Positions 1-13,345 of a stretch of DNA of 64,000 nt are shown here, in pieces (the first letter of the stretch is position 1; every line of letters begins with the position of its first letter). The notes under the pieces are model-generated. The model saw nothing but the letters and a program-made list of their open reading frames with translations. It made no database searches and had not been told where the DNA came from. The stretch is taken from positions 261,001-325,000 of the forward strand of contig CAJHNH020008390.1 in assembly GCA_905116865.2 (NCBI GenBank), written 5' to 3'. Made by a program: the position numbers and the translations under genes. Origin of the DNA: Candidula unifasciata. Taxonomy: Eukaryota; Mollusca; Gastropoda; Stylommatophora; Geomitridae.

Positions 1-196
1 AGACAAGTAGAAAGGAGAAGCTTTTTTGACTTCAACCAGAGCATCAGAACAGCTTCAGTACCCCTGGGTTGGGAACACAGCTACCTAATCCCACTTCCAA
101 AACCAGGCAAAGATCATTCCAAACTCAGCAGTTTCAGAATTATCACCCTACAACATACTTTTAGCAAAGATGTTAGAGAAGATTATTGTGTCTATT
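1..196 (+). pseudogene. Non-LTR retrotransposon RT fragment
   Basis: Plus-strand frames read GWEHSYLIPLPKPGKDHSKL followed by SSFRIITL, then, one frame over, AKMLEKII. This is the conserved order of fingers motifs in Jockey/CR1-type reverse transcriptases (IPxPKPGKDxxxxxSxRxISL, then a KxxEKxI helix). A frameshift at about 150 breaks it. It lies inside intron 11 of the galactosidase-like gene, opposite strand. Confidence 0.6.
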
Positions 197-1305
197 GTTC
201 TTACAGAGATGAATACTGAAGTCTGGTTTACTCTATGTCTATTGTTCTTACAGAGATGAATACTGAAGTCTGGTTTACTCTATGTCTATTGTTCTTACAG
301 AGATGATACTGAACTGTCTAGTCTGGTTTAGTCTGGTTTCTCTATGTCTATTGCTCTTAAGGAGATGAATACTGAAGTCTGGTTTACTCTATGTCTATTG
401 TTCTTACAGAGATGAATACTGAAGTCTGGTTTACTTTATGTCTATTGTTCTTACGGAGATGAATACTGAAGTCTGGTTTACTCTATGTCTATTGTTCTTA
501 CAGAGATGAATACTGAAGTCTGGTTTACTCTATGTCTATTGTTCTTACAGAGATGAATACTGAAGTCTGGTTTACTTTATGTCTATTGTTCTTACAGAGA
601 TGAATACTGAAGTCTGGTTTACTCTATGTCTATTGTTCTTACAGAGATGAATACTGAAGTCTGGTTTACTCTATGTCTATTGTTCTTACAGAGATGAATA
701 CTGAAGTCTGGTTTACTCTATGTCTATTGTTCTTATAGAGATGAATACTGAAGTCTGGTTTACTCTATGTCTATTGTTCTTACAGAGATGAATACTGAAG
801 TCTGGTTTACTCTATGTCTATTGTTCTTACAGGGATGAATACTGAAGTCTGGTTTACTCTATGTCTATAGTTCTTACAGGGATGAATACTAAAGTCTGGT
901 TTACTCTATGTCTATAGTTCTTACAGGGATGAATACTGAAGACTGGTTTACTCTATGTCTATTGTTCTTATAGAGATGAATACTGAAGTCTGGTTTACTC
1001 TATGTCTATAGTTCTTACAGGGATGACTACTGAAGTCTGGTTTACTCTATGTCTATAGTTCTTACAGGGATGAATACTGAAGTCTGGTTTACTCTATGCC
1101 TATTGTTCTTACAGAGATGAATACTGAAGTCTGGTTTACTCTATATCTATTGTTCTTACAGGGATGAATACTGAAGTCTGGTTTACTCTATGTCTATTGT
1201 TCTTACAGGGATGAATACTGAAGTCTGGTTTACTCTATGTCTATTGTTCTTACAGGGATGAATACTGAAGTCTGGTTTACTCTATATCTATTGTTCTTAC
1301 AGGGA
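197..1305. repeat. 47-bp minisatellite starting at the exon 11 donor
   Basis: About 23 copies of a 47-bp unit on the plus strand (core TGTTCTTACAGAGATGAATA). On the gene strand each unit carries ATCYCT/GTAAGAACAATAG, identical in its intronic part to the exon 11 donor at 1301. Variants (AGAG to AGGG, TATTG to TATAG) cluster towards the exon side. One unit near 300-340 is rearranged. Confidence 0.95.
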
Positions 1306-1356
1306 TCAGTGACAAGAAGACATCCCACTCCATCACCTCAGAGATCTCTATGTTTC
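1301..1356 (-). CDS. GLB1L2: Beta-galactosidase-like, coding exon 11 (last one in window)
   Basis: A 56-nt exon with acceptor CTAATTGCAG and donor ATCCCT/GTAAGA. It encodes [18 protein letters not shown], compatible with the post-barrel region of GLB1-like proteins (a W near 'LWDAL'). It ends in phase 0, so the remaining domains must be on the other side of base 1. The donor begins the 47-bp array that fills the rest of the window start. Confidence 0.65.
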
Positions 1357-4300
1357 CTGCAATTAGAAAAAAACAAATTTGTTTAAATTAAAAAGATTAT
1401 AAAAATTATTTGCACATCTTTTACAGGACCCTGGAAACCAACCTCGTCATTTGTTGGCTTTTTGTGGTTTTACTAGGTGATTTTATGTATAGCAGTTTGC
1501 CATTGCTTTCTGAATAGTTCAATTGTAAATACCATTGTTAAATTCAACACAATTATCCTTTACTTGAATAAAGAAAACAATTTTCAGATTTGTTAAAATC
1601 ATATTCATAACATCTAAGCCACTGAAGGATGATCAGGAACAAAATCAATGCAAAAACAGATGTCATGATCTAAATCAGGCAATTTCACAGCACATTATTC
1701 GGGGTGGGGAGCATAAATGAGGAACCATAAATGCTGTAGGTAACATTTATACTAGCTATTTGAAATTAAAAAAAAAAAGTAATATTATGCATAAAGTGAT
1801 GAATGGGACACTGTAATATGCAAATTGAGGGAAGGTACCTGGCAAGCCTGTCTAGGGTGATGATTATACTTCAATCACATACGCCAATGTTTCCTAGTCA
1901 ACAAGTACGATGACTAATGGGTTGCCTACAGGAGAATACCGACACAGCACAGGACTACACAGGCGACATTGTACCACCAACGCTATATAACAAAGCGTGA
2001 GCACCAATACTAAACAAACCATCAAAAGTCATCTATGCTAATGCATCAGTCAAGTTTATTCATGGACAAACATATTAGGATGATGAACTGGTGACAAACG
2101 ACTGAACACTGTCTGTTTATTAAATTCTGCCAAGTAGACACACTGGCAGACTCTAGAGGTGGCACCACACAGCCTTGACTTGATGTGAGTACACAACACA
2201 AGACTAGGTTACAGATAGCCTTCAACAGCATTTATCCCTGTATAAGCCAGGCTGACCTACAGGGAAGCAGTCAAAGTCTGCTACTATCAAATGATCCAGT
2301 TATATAAACAGCCATCGGCATTGACCAACACTGTGAAATATAAGCAACCAAATGACACAGTGGTCAGATAAAGTATTTGGACCTCACCGTCACGTCTCTA
2401 ATAACTACACTCACTTGAAGCATTCAGAATAGTACAACAAATTCCACTTCCTCAGTTCAAATGCTCCAGGAAAAAAAAAATAACAATATCATAAACAAAG
2501 GTCACCAACGTCTGCTCTGTCTCACTGACCGAGAGACGCTGACCTCTGACATGGGTTCACCTTCAGCGGCTGGTCACACTTAGGTCTCACAATACCAGTG
2601 AAGCCGCTGCTATTCCAGACATTCGTCTCACAACTACAAGTAGCCTGGACCTTTTGCACTCGCCTCTGTCATCATCATCATCACCATCAATCACCTTGAC
2701 GATTGGCCCGTGCGAATATGTCTCTGACCTCGGGCAAACTTTAATAACAAAGTTAGTTAAGCGCACAACAGAAACATAGAGATATCTGTCAGTGGGACCG
2801 TAAGTCATATATTTAGAAACATGACAATAAATAGTTGAAAAAGGGGCAGCTATAGATGGTGGAGAGAAAGGAGATAAATAGAGCGAAAAATAGAGAAAAG
2901 CAGAGGTTGAAGAGAGACAGATAGAAAAGACTGAAACAAAGAGAGATATACAATTGTTTTAAAAAAAAAAAAATGACAAAGAAAGCAGAGAGACAGGCAG
3001 AAAGGACAGGGTGAAAGGGTGGAGATAGATGGAGAGAGAGAAACAGAATATATAAAGAGACAGAAGAGAACAAAAACAGACGTAAACAAAGGAAAAGAAC
3101 GCAATAGAGAGAGCACAGACAGAGATAGAAACAAGAAAAGTAAGAGAAGAGAGAGACAAAAAAGAGATGGACCTGCTGTTTTCTAACAAAAGGCTACTAA
3201 TCAGGGGAGTTTCCATCAGAGTTGGAGTGCATCTGCCTGAGAGGTGAGGAACCAACAGTCTGCATGCAAGCAAACCGCATGTGTAAAATGAATGTGCACA
3301 CAAAACTCAAGTTCTGAAACAAGAATAAAGTCCAGAAGTGGATGAAAAACAGAGAACTTTGAGCCACAGTTTACAGCTGGTGAACGCTGAGAAGAAAAGT
3401 TTCCAAAGAAAAGTTTTTCAAGTCTATTCCTTCTCATAACTTGATTATCTGTACCTGGCCAGATGAGCCCAGGGTGCCTAGTGCAAACACTAAGTGTCAG
3501 CTTTACATCTGCTTTGATTATCTGTACCTGCCCAGATGAGCCCAGAGTGTCTGGTGCAAACACTAAGTGTCAGCTTTACATCTGCCTTGATTATAATAGT
3601 TTAGAGATTAAACTGGAAATTTGTTGATAAAGTTATTGCATAAAGGCACCACTCTGTGTGGGTTCCGGGGCCCTATTATAGGAAAAACAAAAATAGACCC
3701 CCTGCCTACCCAAAAGCATGTAGTAAGAGTCTACTAATTTGGAGCTTCCTTCAAAGTCGGAGTGCATTTGCCTGAGAGGCAAGGAACCAGCAGTCTGCAT
3801 ACAAATGAGTCAGATCTGTAAAATGGATGCACACACAACACTCAGGTTCTGGAACAGGACTGCAGTCCAAAAGTGGATGAACAACCAGAACTTTCAGCCA
3901 GATTTTACAGATGGTGAACACGAAGCAGATGAAAATTGCATTCAAGTGTCAGAATGACCTGAATTTGTTGATAAAGTTGTTACCTAAAAGTGTCCCAATG
4001 ACCTGAATTTGTTGATAAAGTTGTTACCTAAAAGTGTCCCAATGACCTGAATTTGTTGATAAAGTTGTTACCTAAAAAGTGTCCCAATGACCTGAATTTG
4101 TTGATAAAGTTGTTACCTAAAAGTGTCCCAATGACCTGAATTTGTTGATAAAGTTGTTACCTAAAAGTGTCCCAATGACCTGAATTTGTTGATAAAGTTG
4201 TTACCTAAAAGTGTCCCAATGACCTGAATTTGTTGATAAAGTTGTTACCTAAAAGTGTCCCAATGACCTGAATTTGTTGATAAAGTTGTTACCTAAAAGT

Positions 4301-7300
4301 GTCAGAATGATCTGAATTTGTTGATAAAGTTGTTACCTAAAAGTGTCCCAATGACCTGAATTTGTTGATAAAGTTGTTACCTAAAAGTGTCCCAATGACC
4401 TGAATTTGTTGATAAAGTTGTTACCTAAAAGTGTCCCAATGACCTGAATTTCAAGCACCTACAGGATTTTAAAATAGGAATTCTGCAAGTGTAATTACAA
4501 TTTCTTCAGAGTGACCCATAAGTTACCGGGAATCCTTATGCAAAAGGATCAAAACAATGCTAATTTATACAAGCATGTGCCATTAATAAAACAATAAAAT
4601 ATGGGGAAAATGAAGAAGGAGAAATATCTTACCATAACTGGCCTTTGGTGTGTTTGGAGGGACTTTAGGTAAATCATTCACACCTGAGGGAAAGAACAAC
4701 AAATTCTAAATGTATTTATAATTTAAACAAAAGAATCACATGGTTTATCTTCCACTTACATGGTAGTGATGTTAATCACAGATTTCTGTTGCTGAGATGT
4801 ACAATTTTTCCACTGTAGACCTGGTCCTTAACAAAATCATACCAAGCCTACCTCCGGCATATCCCTCCAATCCCTCCTTTTATTATTAATTTCTCTCTAA
4901 TTCTCCTTTTTTTTTTTTTAATTATCAATTTCTAATTATCTTCTCAATGTGTTATTAGAAATTCACCCATCTCCAATTTCCTTCTCAAAATGTCTCTACA
5001 ATTTATCTTCTCATTCTCTTCACACAGTTCTCTTGGCTTTCTGACAAACTGTAAGAGATGCACCAGGGTTAAGATCGAGACCTCAGCAGGTCATGTTCCA
5101 AGTTAACGGTGGATGATTTACTGCAGCCAGTCTTCACTCTAATCAGCAAACCATTAAAAACAAAAAAAAAACAAAAAAACTCTCTTATCTGTGTGCTTTT
5201 AAGAATTCATTTAGTGCATTCTCTGCCCGTGTCAATTACACCCCCTGACTATAAGGACACTTTCCTCCACAGGACATGGGAACAGTACTTTTCCGCCATT
5301 TTTTTAAAACACATTTCTGACCATCTAGTTTCCCATAATTCCAAAATTCTTTTCCTTTGTTTTCACTGGCTGTAAATTCTGGTGGAAAGATCTGTCCATT
5401 TTCTGGACTTCTGACTCCTTCCACAACTTTAGTGTTGTGTGCACTTCTGTTTTACAGATCTAACTTATTTGTTTGATGACTGTTGGTTCCTCAACTCCCA
5501 GGCAGAGGCACTCCAGCTTTGAAGAAAATATGCCTATTTAGTTGTCTTCTATGACATGTTTGTTAGGGAAAAAAACAAGAAAAGCTGGGGAAAAAGGGGG
5601 GGGGGGGGGGGGGGGGTGGGGGCTGGCAGAGGGTCTATTCTTTGTTCTCATCCAAACACATGTTGACTATTGTTCCACAGTTTGGGATAGTTGCACCAAA
5701 TCTGATGTTTAAAGACTAATTATCTCTGTAGCCGTCTAAGGCTTCTGTCATTCAGTAAACGATTAAGGGAGCCACGTTAGCGCAGTAAATAGGAGGCTCC
5801 CTTTCAAATCCAGCTGCGACTCGCTGCAGCCACAGTCAAAGTTTGAAACCGGGCGGGCGGTTCCTGGGGTTCACCCAGCCTCTAGGAAATTGGTACCAGA
5901 GTTGACACTCTGGGGTGAATGGAGGAACATAGCTGTAGCTACGGAGTTACGTGCGGACTGCAACACAGGCAGACAGTTTCTTATCAGCTGTCCGTACTGG
6001 TAGCAGAGCACTTATGGTTTATAACCGTGTGAAGTGACGCTGGTTCACATCTCCCGACTTTACCTTTACCTTTTAGTAAATGATTAATTTTTTAACAAGG
6101 CAAAATTTATTCGGGGAAGGGGGGTGGTGTGGTGTGTGTGTGCATGTCTGTGTGTGTATGTCTCTGTGTTTTGTATGTGTCTGCATGTGTGTGTGTGTCT
6201 AAGCTTCTTGTGTTTATGCAAGTGTGTGTGTGTGTCGGTGTGTGACTGTGTGTGTATGTCTCTGTGTGTTTTGTATGTGTCTGCGTGTGTGTGTGTCTAA
6301 ACAGCTGTGCGTTTATGCAAGTGTGTGTGTATGTGTTTATGCAAGTGTGTGTGTCTGTGTGTGTATGTCTGTGTTTTTTGTGTCTGCGTGTGTGTGTGTG
6401 TGTCTAAGCATCTGTGGTTTATGCAAGTGCACGTGCGTGTGTGTGTCTGTGTGTGTGTCTGTATGTCTCTGTGTGTTTTGTATGTGTCTGCGTGTGTGTG
6501 TGTGTGTGTGTGTGTCTAAGCATCTGTGTGTTTATGCAAGTGTGGGTGTTTTATCTGTGTGTGTTTCTGCCTAAATATCTGCGTGTGTGTATGTGTCAGC
6601 GTGTGTCTGCAGGTGTGTATCTGCATGTGGGTATGTATGTGCCTATGTGCATGCTGTCTATGCGTGTGTGTATGTGTCTGCGTGTGTGTATGTGTTTGTT
6701 TATGTCTGTGTGTGTCTGTGGGTGTGTGTCTGTGTGCCTATGTGTGTGTGTTTGAATGTATGTATGTATGTATGGGGGTGTGTTTATGTATGTGGGTTTG
6801 TATGTCTGTGAGTAAGCATGTGCATGCACAAGTGTGTGCACGCACTTTACTATCCATGCTTTTGTGTTTTTCTTGATATTCATAATATGAATATTATTAT
6901 ACGAACACAACTTAACTGGTAAAATACAAATGCTGTGTGAAAGATGGGTGTTTGGCAGGGCTGAATTTAAGACAGGCCTGAGTGCCCAATTTGTGACCCT
7001 ATGAAAAAATGTTTGTTTGTTTGTTTATTCACCACAAAGTGTCCTGAACCCACATCAGAAATCTCATATTTAGTTACCCATATTATCTGTGCTATCTTTC
7101 TCAGTTTATTTAACCATACTAAAATTGGACCAGGTCATGTCCTGGGAAGTAAAGGTGGCCAATGAGGTGTTCATTAGCTCATCCACTGTGTCCCATTTGG
7201 CTGTTAACAAATCTAGGTCTAGAACCATTTGCCTGATAAGCAACTTGTGTGAATAGGGTCCCTGACATGGCGCCACAATATAGCCGGCTGTACTTCCAGT

Positions 7301-10300
7301 GCACGTACACACAGATACATAAGATAGATGTCAGCAATTTTCACAATGATGTACAGACCAGGTGTGAAGTGAAGAAGAGGCCAATCATACAAATGATGGA
7401 CAGAGGGAATAAGAGTCCTTGAGAATCCATATTTTTGAAGCTCACAAACAGGCACTCTCCCCACATATCTCAACACCACAAGGTACAAGAGGATTCAGAT
7501 GACAGATGAGAGAATCTTTCCTAAGACTGAAGGATAGACTACACGTCTGCTGTGTCTTGCCTTACCTATTGACTTGTAAAACTTTCCTAAGACTGAAGGA
7601 TAGACTACACGTCTGCTGTGTCTTGTCTTACCTATTGACTTGTAAAACTTTCCTAAGACTGAAGGATAGACTACACGTCTGCTGTGTCTTGTCTTACCTA
7701 TTGACTTGTAAAACTTTCCTAAGACTGAAGGATAGACTACACATCTGCTGTCTTGCCTTACCTACTGACTTGTAAAACTTTCCTAAGACTGAAGGATAGA
7801 CTACACGTCTGCTGTCTTGCCTTACCTACTGACTTGAAAAACTTTCCTAAGACTGAAGGATAGACTACACATCTGCTGTCTTGCCTTACCTACTGACTTG
7901 AAAAACTTTCCTAAGACTGAAGGATAGACTACACGTCTGCTGTGTCTTGCCTTACCTATTGACTTGTAAAACTTGAGTAGCTTGTTTCTGACCAAATTGT
8001 ATTTTGCAGTGATGTCCCCTGCTTCTGACAATATAGCATCGTAATCTGTACCAGAGTAGAATGAGACACTAAATTTAAAAAAAACCCAACAAAACCAGAC
8101 AGTCGTTTAAGATAAAATCCACAAATAATTCATGAAGATAACAAATTCCCATAGCAGTCCTTTACAGAAAGTCACCCATCAAACTGTAGTGGCATAAACT
8201 GACAAGTATTTCAACCCCTGTCTCTGCCATAACAATAATATCAACTGTAACTCATAACTATGGCCTGACATAACAACATCGATCATAACATGTAACCATG
8301 GGCTGATAACATTAACAACAACCTCACACTGCAAAACTAAGGCTGACATAACAACATCTACAATAATGAGTAAACATGGGCTGACATAACAACAACATCT
8401 ACAATAATGAGTAAACATGGGCTGACATAACAACAACATCTACAATAATGAGTAAACATGGGCTGATATAACAACAATAACATCTACCATAACCGATAAT
8501 GATGGGCGAACATAACAACAGTAACATCTAAAAAATGCATAAACATGGGCTGACATAAAAACATCTACCATAACATTTAATGATTGGCTGACATAACAAC
8601 AATACCATCTACCATAACTGGTAACCCTGGGCTGAAATAACAACAATAGCAACACCTACCATAAGCACTAACAATGGGCTGACCTAATGACAATAACACC
8701 TACCATAACTGGTAACCAGGGGCTGGTAGCCAGTGAAGTTATTGGCTCCAGACGTAAAGCCAAAGTTGGTGCCACCAATAAACATGTACAGGTTAAAGGA
8801 GCCTCCCTCATCCAGGATAAAGTTAAGAGATTTTTCCAGTTCTGCAGATGAAACACACAAGTAGAGTGCTACAGTGTGAAGCCTGAACGCCAGCCGGCTA
8901 GACAATGAACACTTGTGTTCAAAGTGAATCATATGTGACTACAAAATGAACATCTGAATACTGAATGAATATTTGATTATTTAAAAGTATATAGCTGATC
9001 CTGATAACTGGCTCAACAGTGCGATGATAATCTTTCAGTGATGACAAGAAAACAAGAAAAAGAGGAGACACAAAAAAAGTTGACATTACAATGTTGAGAA
9101 CAGGGAAGATGTGTCTGAGGAAGAAAAAGAAGGTCAAAGTTTCACAGATGTGAGCAAACATGTTGGTGGCTAGAGCTCTGAGTAATCTTCTGGTTTCTTT
9201 GCTTATCAAACTCTCCCTCTTCTTCTTTGGTTCTTCCAGTAACCTCATCCAAGTGTTGGGGAGAGATTCAGGATCTTGCGTGTTACCTCATCCAAGTGTT
9301 TGGGAGAGATTCAGGATCTTGTGTGTTACCTCATCCAAGTGTTGGGGAGAGATTCAGGATCTTGTGTGTTACCTCATCCAAGTGTTTGGGAGAGATTCAG
9401 GATCTTGTGTGTTACCTCATCAAGGTGTTGGGGAGAGATTCAGGATCTTGTGTGTTACCTCATCCAAGTGTTTGGGAGAGATTCAGGATCTTGTGTGTTA
9501 CCTCATCCAAGTGTTTGGGAGAGATTCAGGATCTTGTGTGTTACCTCATCCAAGTGTTGGGGAGAGATTCAGGATCTTGTGTGTTACCTCATCCAAGTGT
9601 TTGGGAGAGATTCAGGATCTTGTGTGTTACCTCATCCAAGTGTTTGGGAGAGATTCAGGATCTTGTGTGTTACCTCATCCAAGTGTTTGGGAGAGATTCA
9701 GGATCTTGTGTGTTACCTCACCCAAGTATTGGGGAGAGATTCAGGATCTTGTGTGTTACCTCATCCAAGTGTTGGGGAGAGATTCAGGATCTTGTGTGTT
9801 ACCTCATCAAGGTGTTGGGGAGAGATTCAGGATCTTGTGTGTTACCTCACCCAAGTATTGGGGAGAGATTCAGGATCTTGTGTGTTACCTCATCCAAGTG
9901 TTGGGGAGAGATTCAGGATCTTGTGTGTGCTGTTTCTAATGCATTGTTTATGCTGAAACTTCATTTCTCTTAGGCTGTTCTTGATGTGGTGATTTCATAT
10001 TTTGCATTGTCTTCTCCTTGCTATGGGCTTATTATATTTTTTCTATCATGGTTCTCTATGACAGCTGGTTCCAGGGCATTCTCATTAGATGGCCAAACCA
10101 TCTGATCTGTTGTTTCTTAATTAACTGTTTTCAGTCTTAGTCTTCTTATCATTTTTTCAGCTTCAATTGTTATCTGCCTCCATTCAACTTTCTGACTGGC
10201 CTGCTCTTTACAGTTGGTGACTCACGGTGTATGAAGGCTTGCCTTTTTGTTGCCACTCCACTGACTTTTTGGTGTGCCTCATGGTCAACTCCTGTTCAGA

Positions 10301-13273
10301 TGTTTTCTGGACACAGTTTTTGTCTCCGGTATCTGCCACTCTCTCTGTATAACTAAACCACTCATGATGCCAGTGATTAGTGGGGTTTTGGGAACAGATT
10401 ATAAATTTCATTGTTGCTTCTCTCTCTTCATACTCAACTGTTTGCATCTTTAATGGGTCCAAAGATCTGCCATAAGATTGCTCTCAACAGTTTGTACTAT
10501 GGCTTCATATCTTCTTGTTGTACTTCAGGTTTCAGAGCCATTTAGCACACTTTGTTGAAGAAGTATTTTATATATTGTGATCTTGGTGTTACCAGACAGA
10601 GCATGATGTTTTAGTAGATGTTATAAGAAACTCAGTAGCTTCTCCTTCTTCTTGTGATCACTGAACTGATTTACACTGATAGATGAGTTCTTGTGAGAGG
10701 ATGTATCATTTTTTGGGAGGTTCTCGTATGTTCTACACAACTCTCTGTATGGTGTTGACTCGCTGGGTCAGTATTATCTTGTGAGTGGGCTGAACAAATG
10801 AAGTCTTCTAGAACATGCTCTAGGGTTTGTGTGCAGAGTCCACATGGGGACGATGGTGAACTACTCAGATGAAACCTGTGTACATGCTTGTTGCAGTTTG
10901 TTATTTCCTGTCCTGAGGCATGAAATGATGACCTGCCCCTGCCGGTCAAGTAAATAGTGGTCATCTCTGGCCAGACTGCTCACTTCTGATAGATCAGATA
11001 GTCCTTTACCCCTCAAAGTATGTTACTGCCCCCCTCCCCCGTTCCATTCTCCACCTTTCTTAGCAAGTTTATCAGCTGTTTCATGTTCTGTACTACAGCT
11101 TAATTAGAATATTACCCAGACTGCTGTTATTACCTTTAATATTTGGTGTAGAATGTTTTCCTTGTCCCCAGAAATCGAACCAGCCGGTCCAAAACTCCAT
11201 GACCATAACTGGGAAATGTTTGTTCAGCTTTCGGATCAGGGAGAAACTGTTGCTCTTTTTTATATCAAAGTTGTCTGTTGGTAAGGCATCTGTTTACAGA
11301 AATAAAAATAGCAGTTCACTGTCTATTTGGCTTCTTGACTTCCCAACTTACCTTTTAGTGTGTCATGGAGATCAAGGCTCTTGTTGCTGCTCTTCTGGTC
11401 ACCTCCAACATGAACAGGTGACTATTGAAGAGTTTTTCTTATGTCATCTGTCCGTGTTGTTCTTGGTCTATGTTTGGCTGTGAGTGACTTTCCTCTCTTG
11501 GTATATGCCTTGTATGTTACGGGGAGTTGTGCTAACATAATGGCTAGACGCTTTAACTCTTTCAGCCCCACAGCGTTTCAACAAAGCAGAAAACCAATTT
11601 GGCACAGTAATTGCATTGAGAAAGGCATCAATGTATGACTGTCAAAGATGCAGCCCATTTACTGAGCTGCTTTAAAAATATTTGGCTAGATTACTTTTGA
11701 GGACCAGGCCAAACATAAAATAAATAAAAACACACCATGTGATACACACCGACATGTTTGGGAGAAAAAGAGTTAATGTATTGTCTAGAAACTTTAAAGT
11801 AGTGGCTGAAAAAAGAGGAGAGGGAGCAGTAAGAATAAGAAAAGGGGAGGAAGAAGAAGAACAGGAAGAGGAAGAAAAGAAGAGGAAGAAGAAGGTAGAT
11901 GGAAAGTAAGAAGAACGAACGAACGAACGAACAAACTTTATTTTCAAAGAGTTACAAATTGGGCACGCAGGCCCGTCTGACATTCGGCCCTTCTAAGCAC
12001 TCGTTTTCCGGAGTACCAATGCCTGTTATTTAAAATGCATGTTATAGATATAGAATAAAAATATACATTATAGAATATAATACATACATCATGTGTACAC
12101 AATCTTACACACTCACAGACATATATATATATATGCTCTCACATTCTCATACTTGCACACTCATATACAGACATACCGAAGACATACATCTACATATATA
12201 CACAAACAGAAAAGACACACACATACATATATGGACATCTATGCACACACACATTCCATACATACACACCTACACATGCATGCATGCATACACACACATA
12301 CAATCACATGTACAGACACCCACAACCACACATTCACACTCACATGTAAACATACATATACACATATACATACACACACTGACATCTTTACACACATACA
12401 TACATACTTGCATACATAACTACACCCACATACATGCCGACACACATTACATACATGCCCACACATGCATGCATAGACACACATACAATCACCCATACAG
12501 ATACTCACATACATACATATATTCACTCATGTATACATACATTCATACTTGCCTACATTATGTACACACATACACTCATATACAGTCACACATACTTACA
12601 ACACATATACATAAATACACACACAAACAAACTTAAATATACATTCATATATCCACATGCATGCATACACACACACCCACAATCACACACACCCAGATAA
12701 TGCAAACATATATACACACATATAGATACTTTTATACATACATACACACACATAATACATAACCACATACTTACATACATGCATACATTCATAAATACAT
12801 ACACATCCACAGCTACATATACCGACAAGCATCCATATACATGTATGAATACACATACACCCAGAGACTTACACAGATACATTTACATAGAAACATTCTC
12901 ATACATATACAGACATACATAATACATGCACCTACATACATATATGCACACATACATACATACATGGACTACATGTACATGCATACACACATCCATACAT
13001 ACACTCAAATACTTAAACATGCTTTCAAACATACACACATCCATACATAAACTCACATACTTACACACATACATACTTTCATACTTACCTAAATACACAC
13101 ACACACATGCATGCATACATACACACACATCCATGCTTACATACACCGACATCTATACACACATACATACATAAACAGACACACATGCATGCATACATAC
13201 ATATACAATCACCCATACAGATACCCACATACATACATCACATGCATCGCACATACTTTCCACATACATAAAA

Positions 13274-13345
<72 letters not shown>

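Noticed and set aside
9160..9973. Three overlapping 226-259-residue plus frames
   Set aside because: 43-bp minisatellite within intron 7 of the minus-strand gene.
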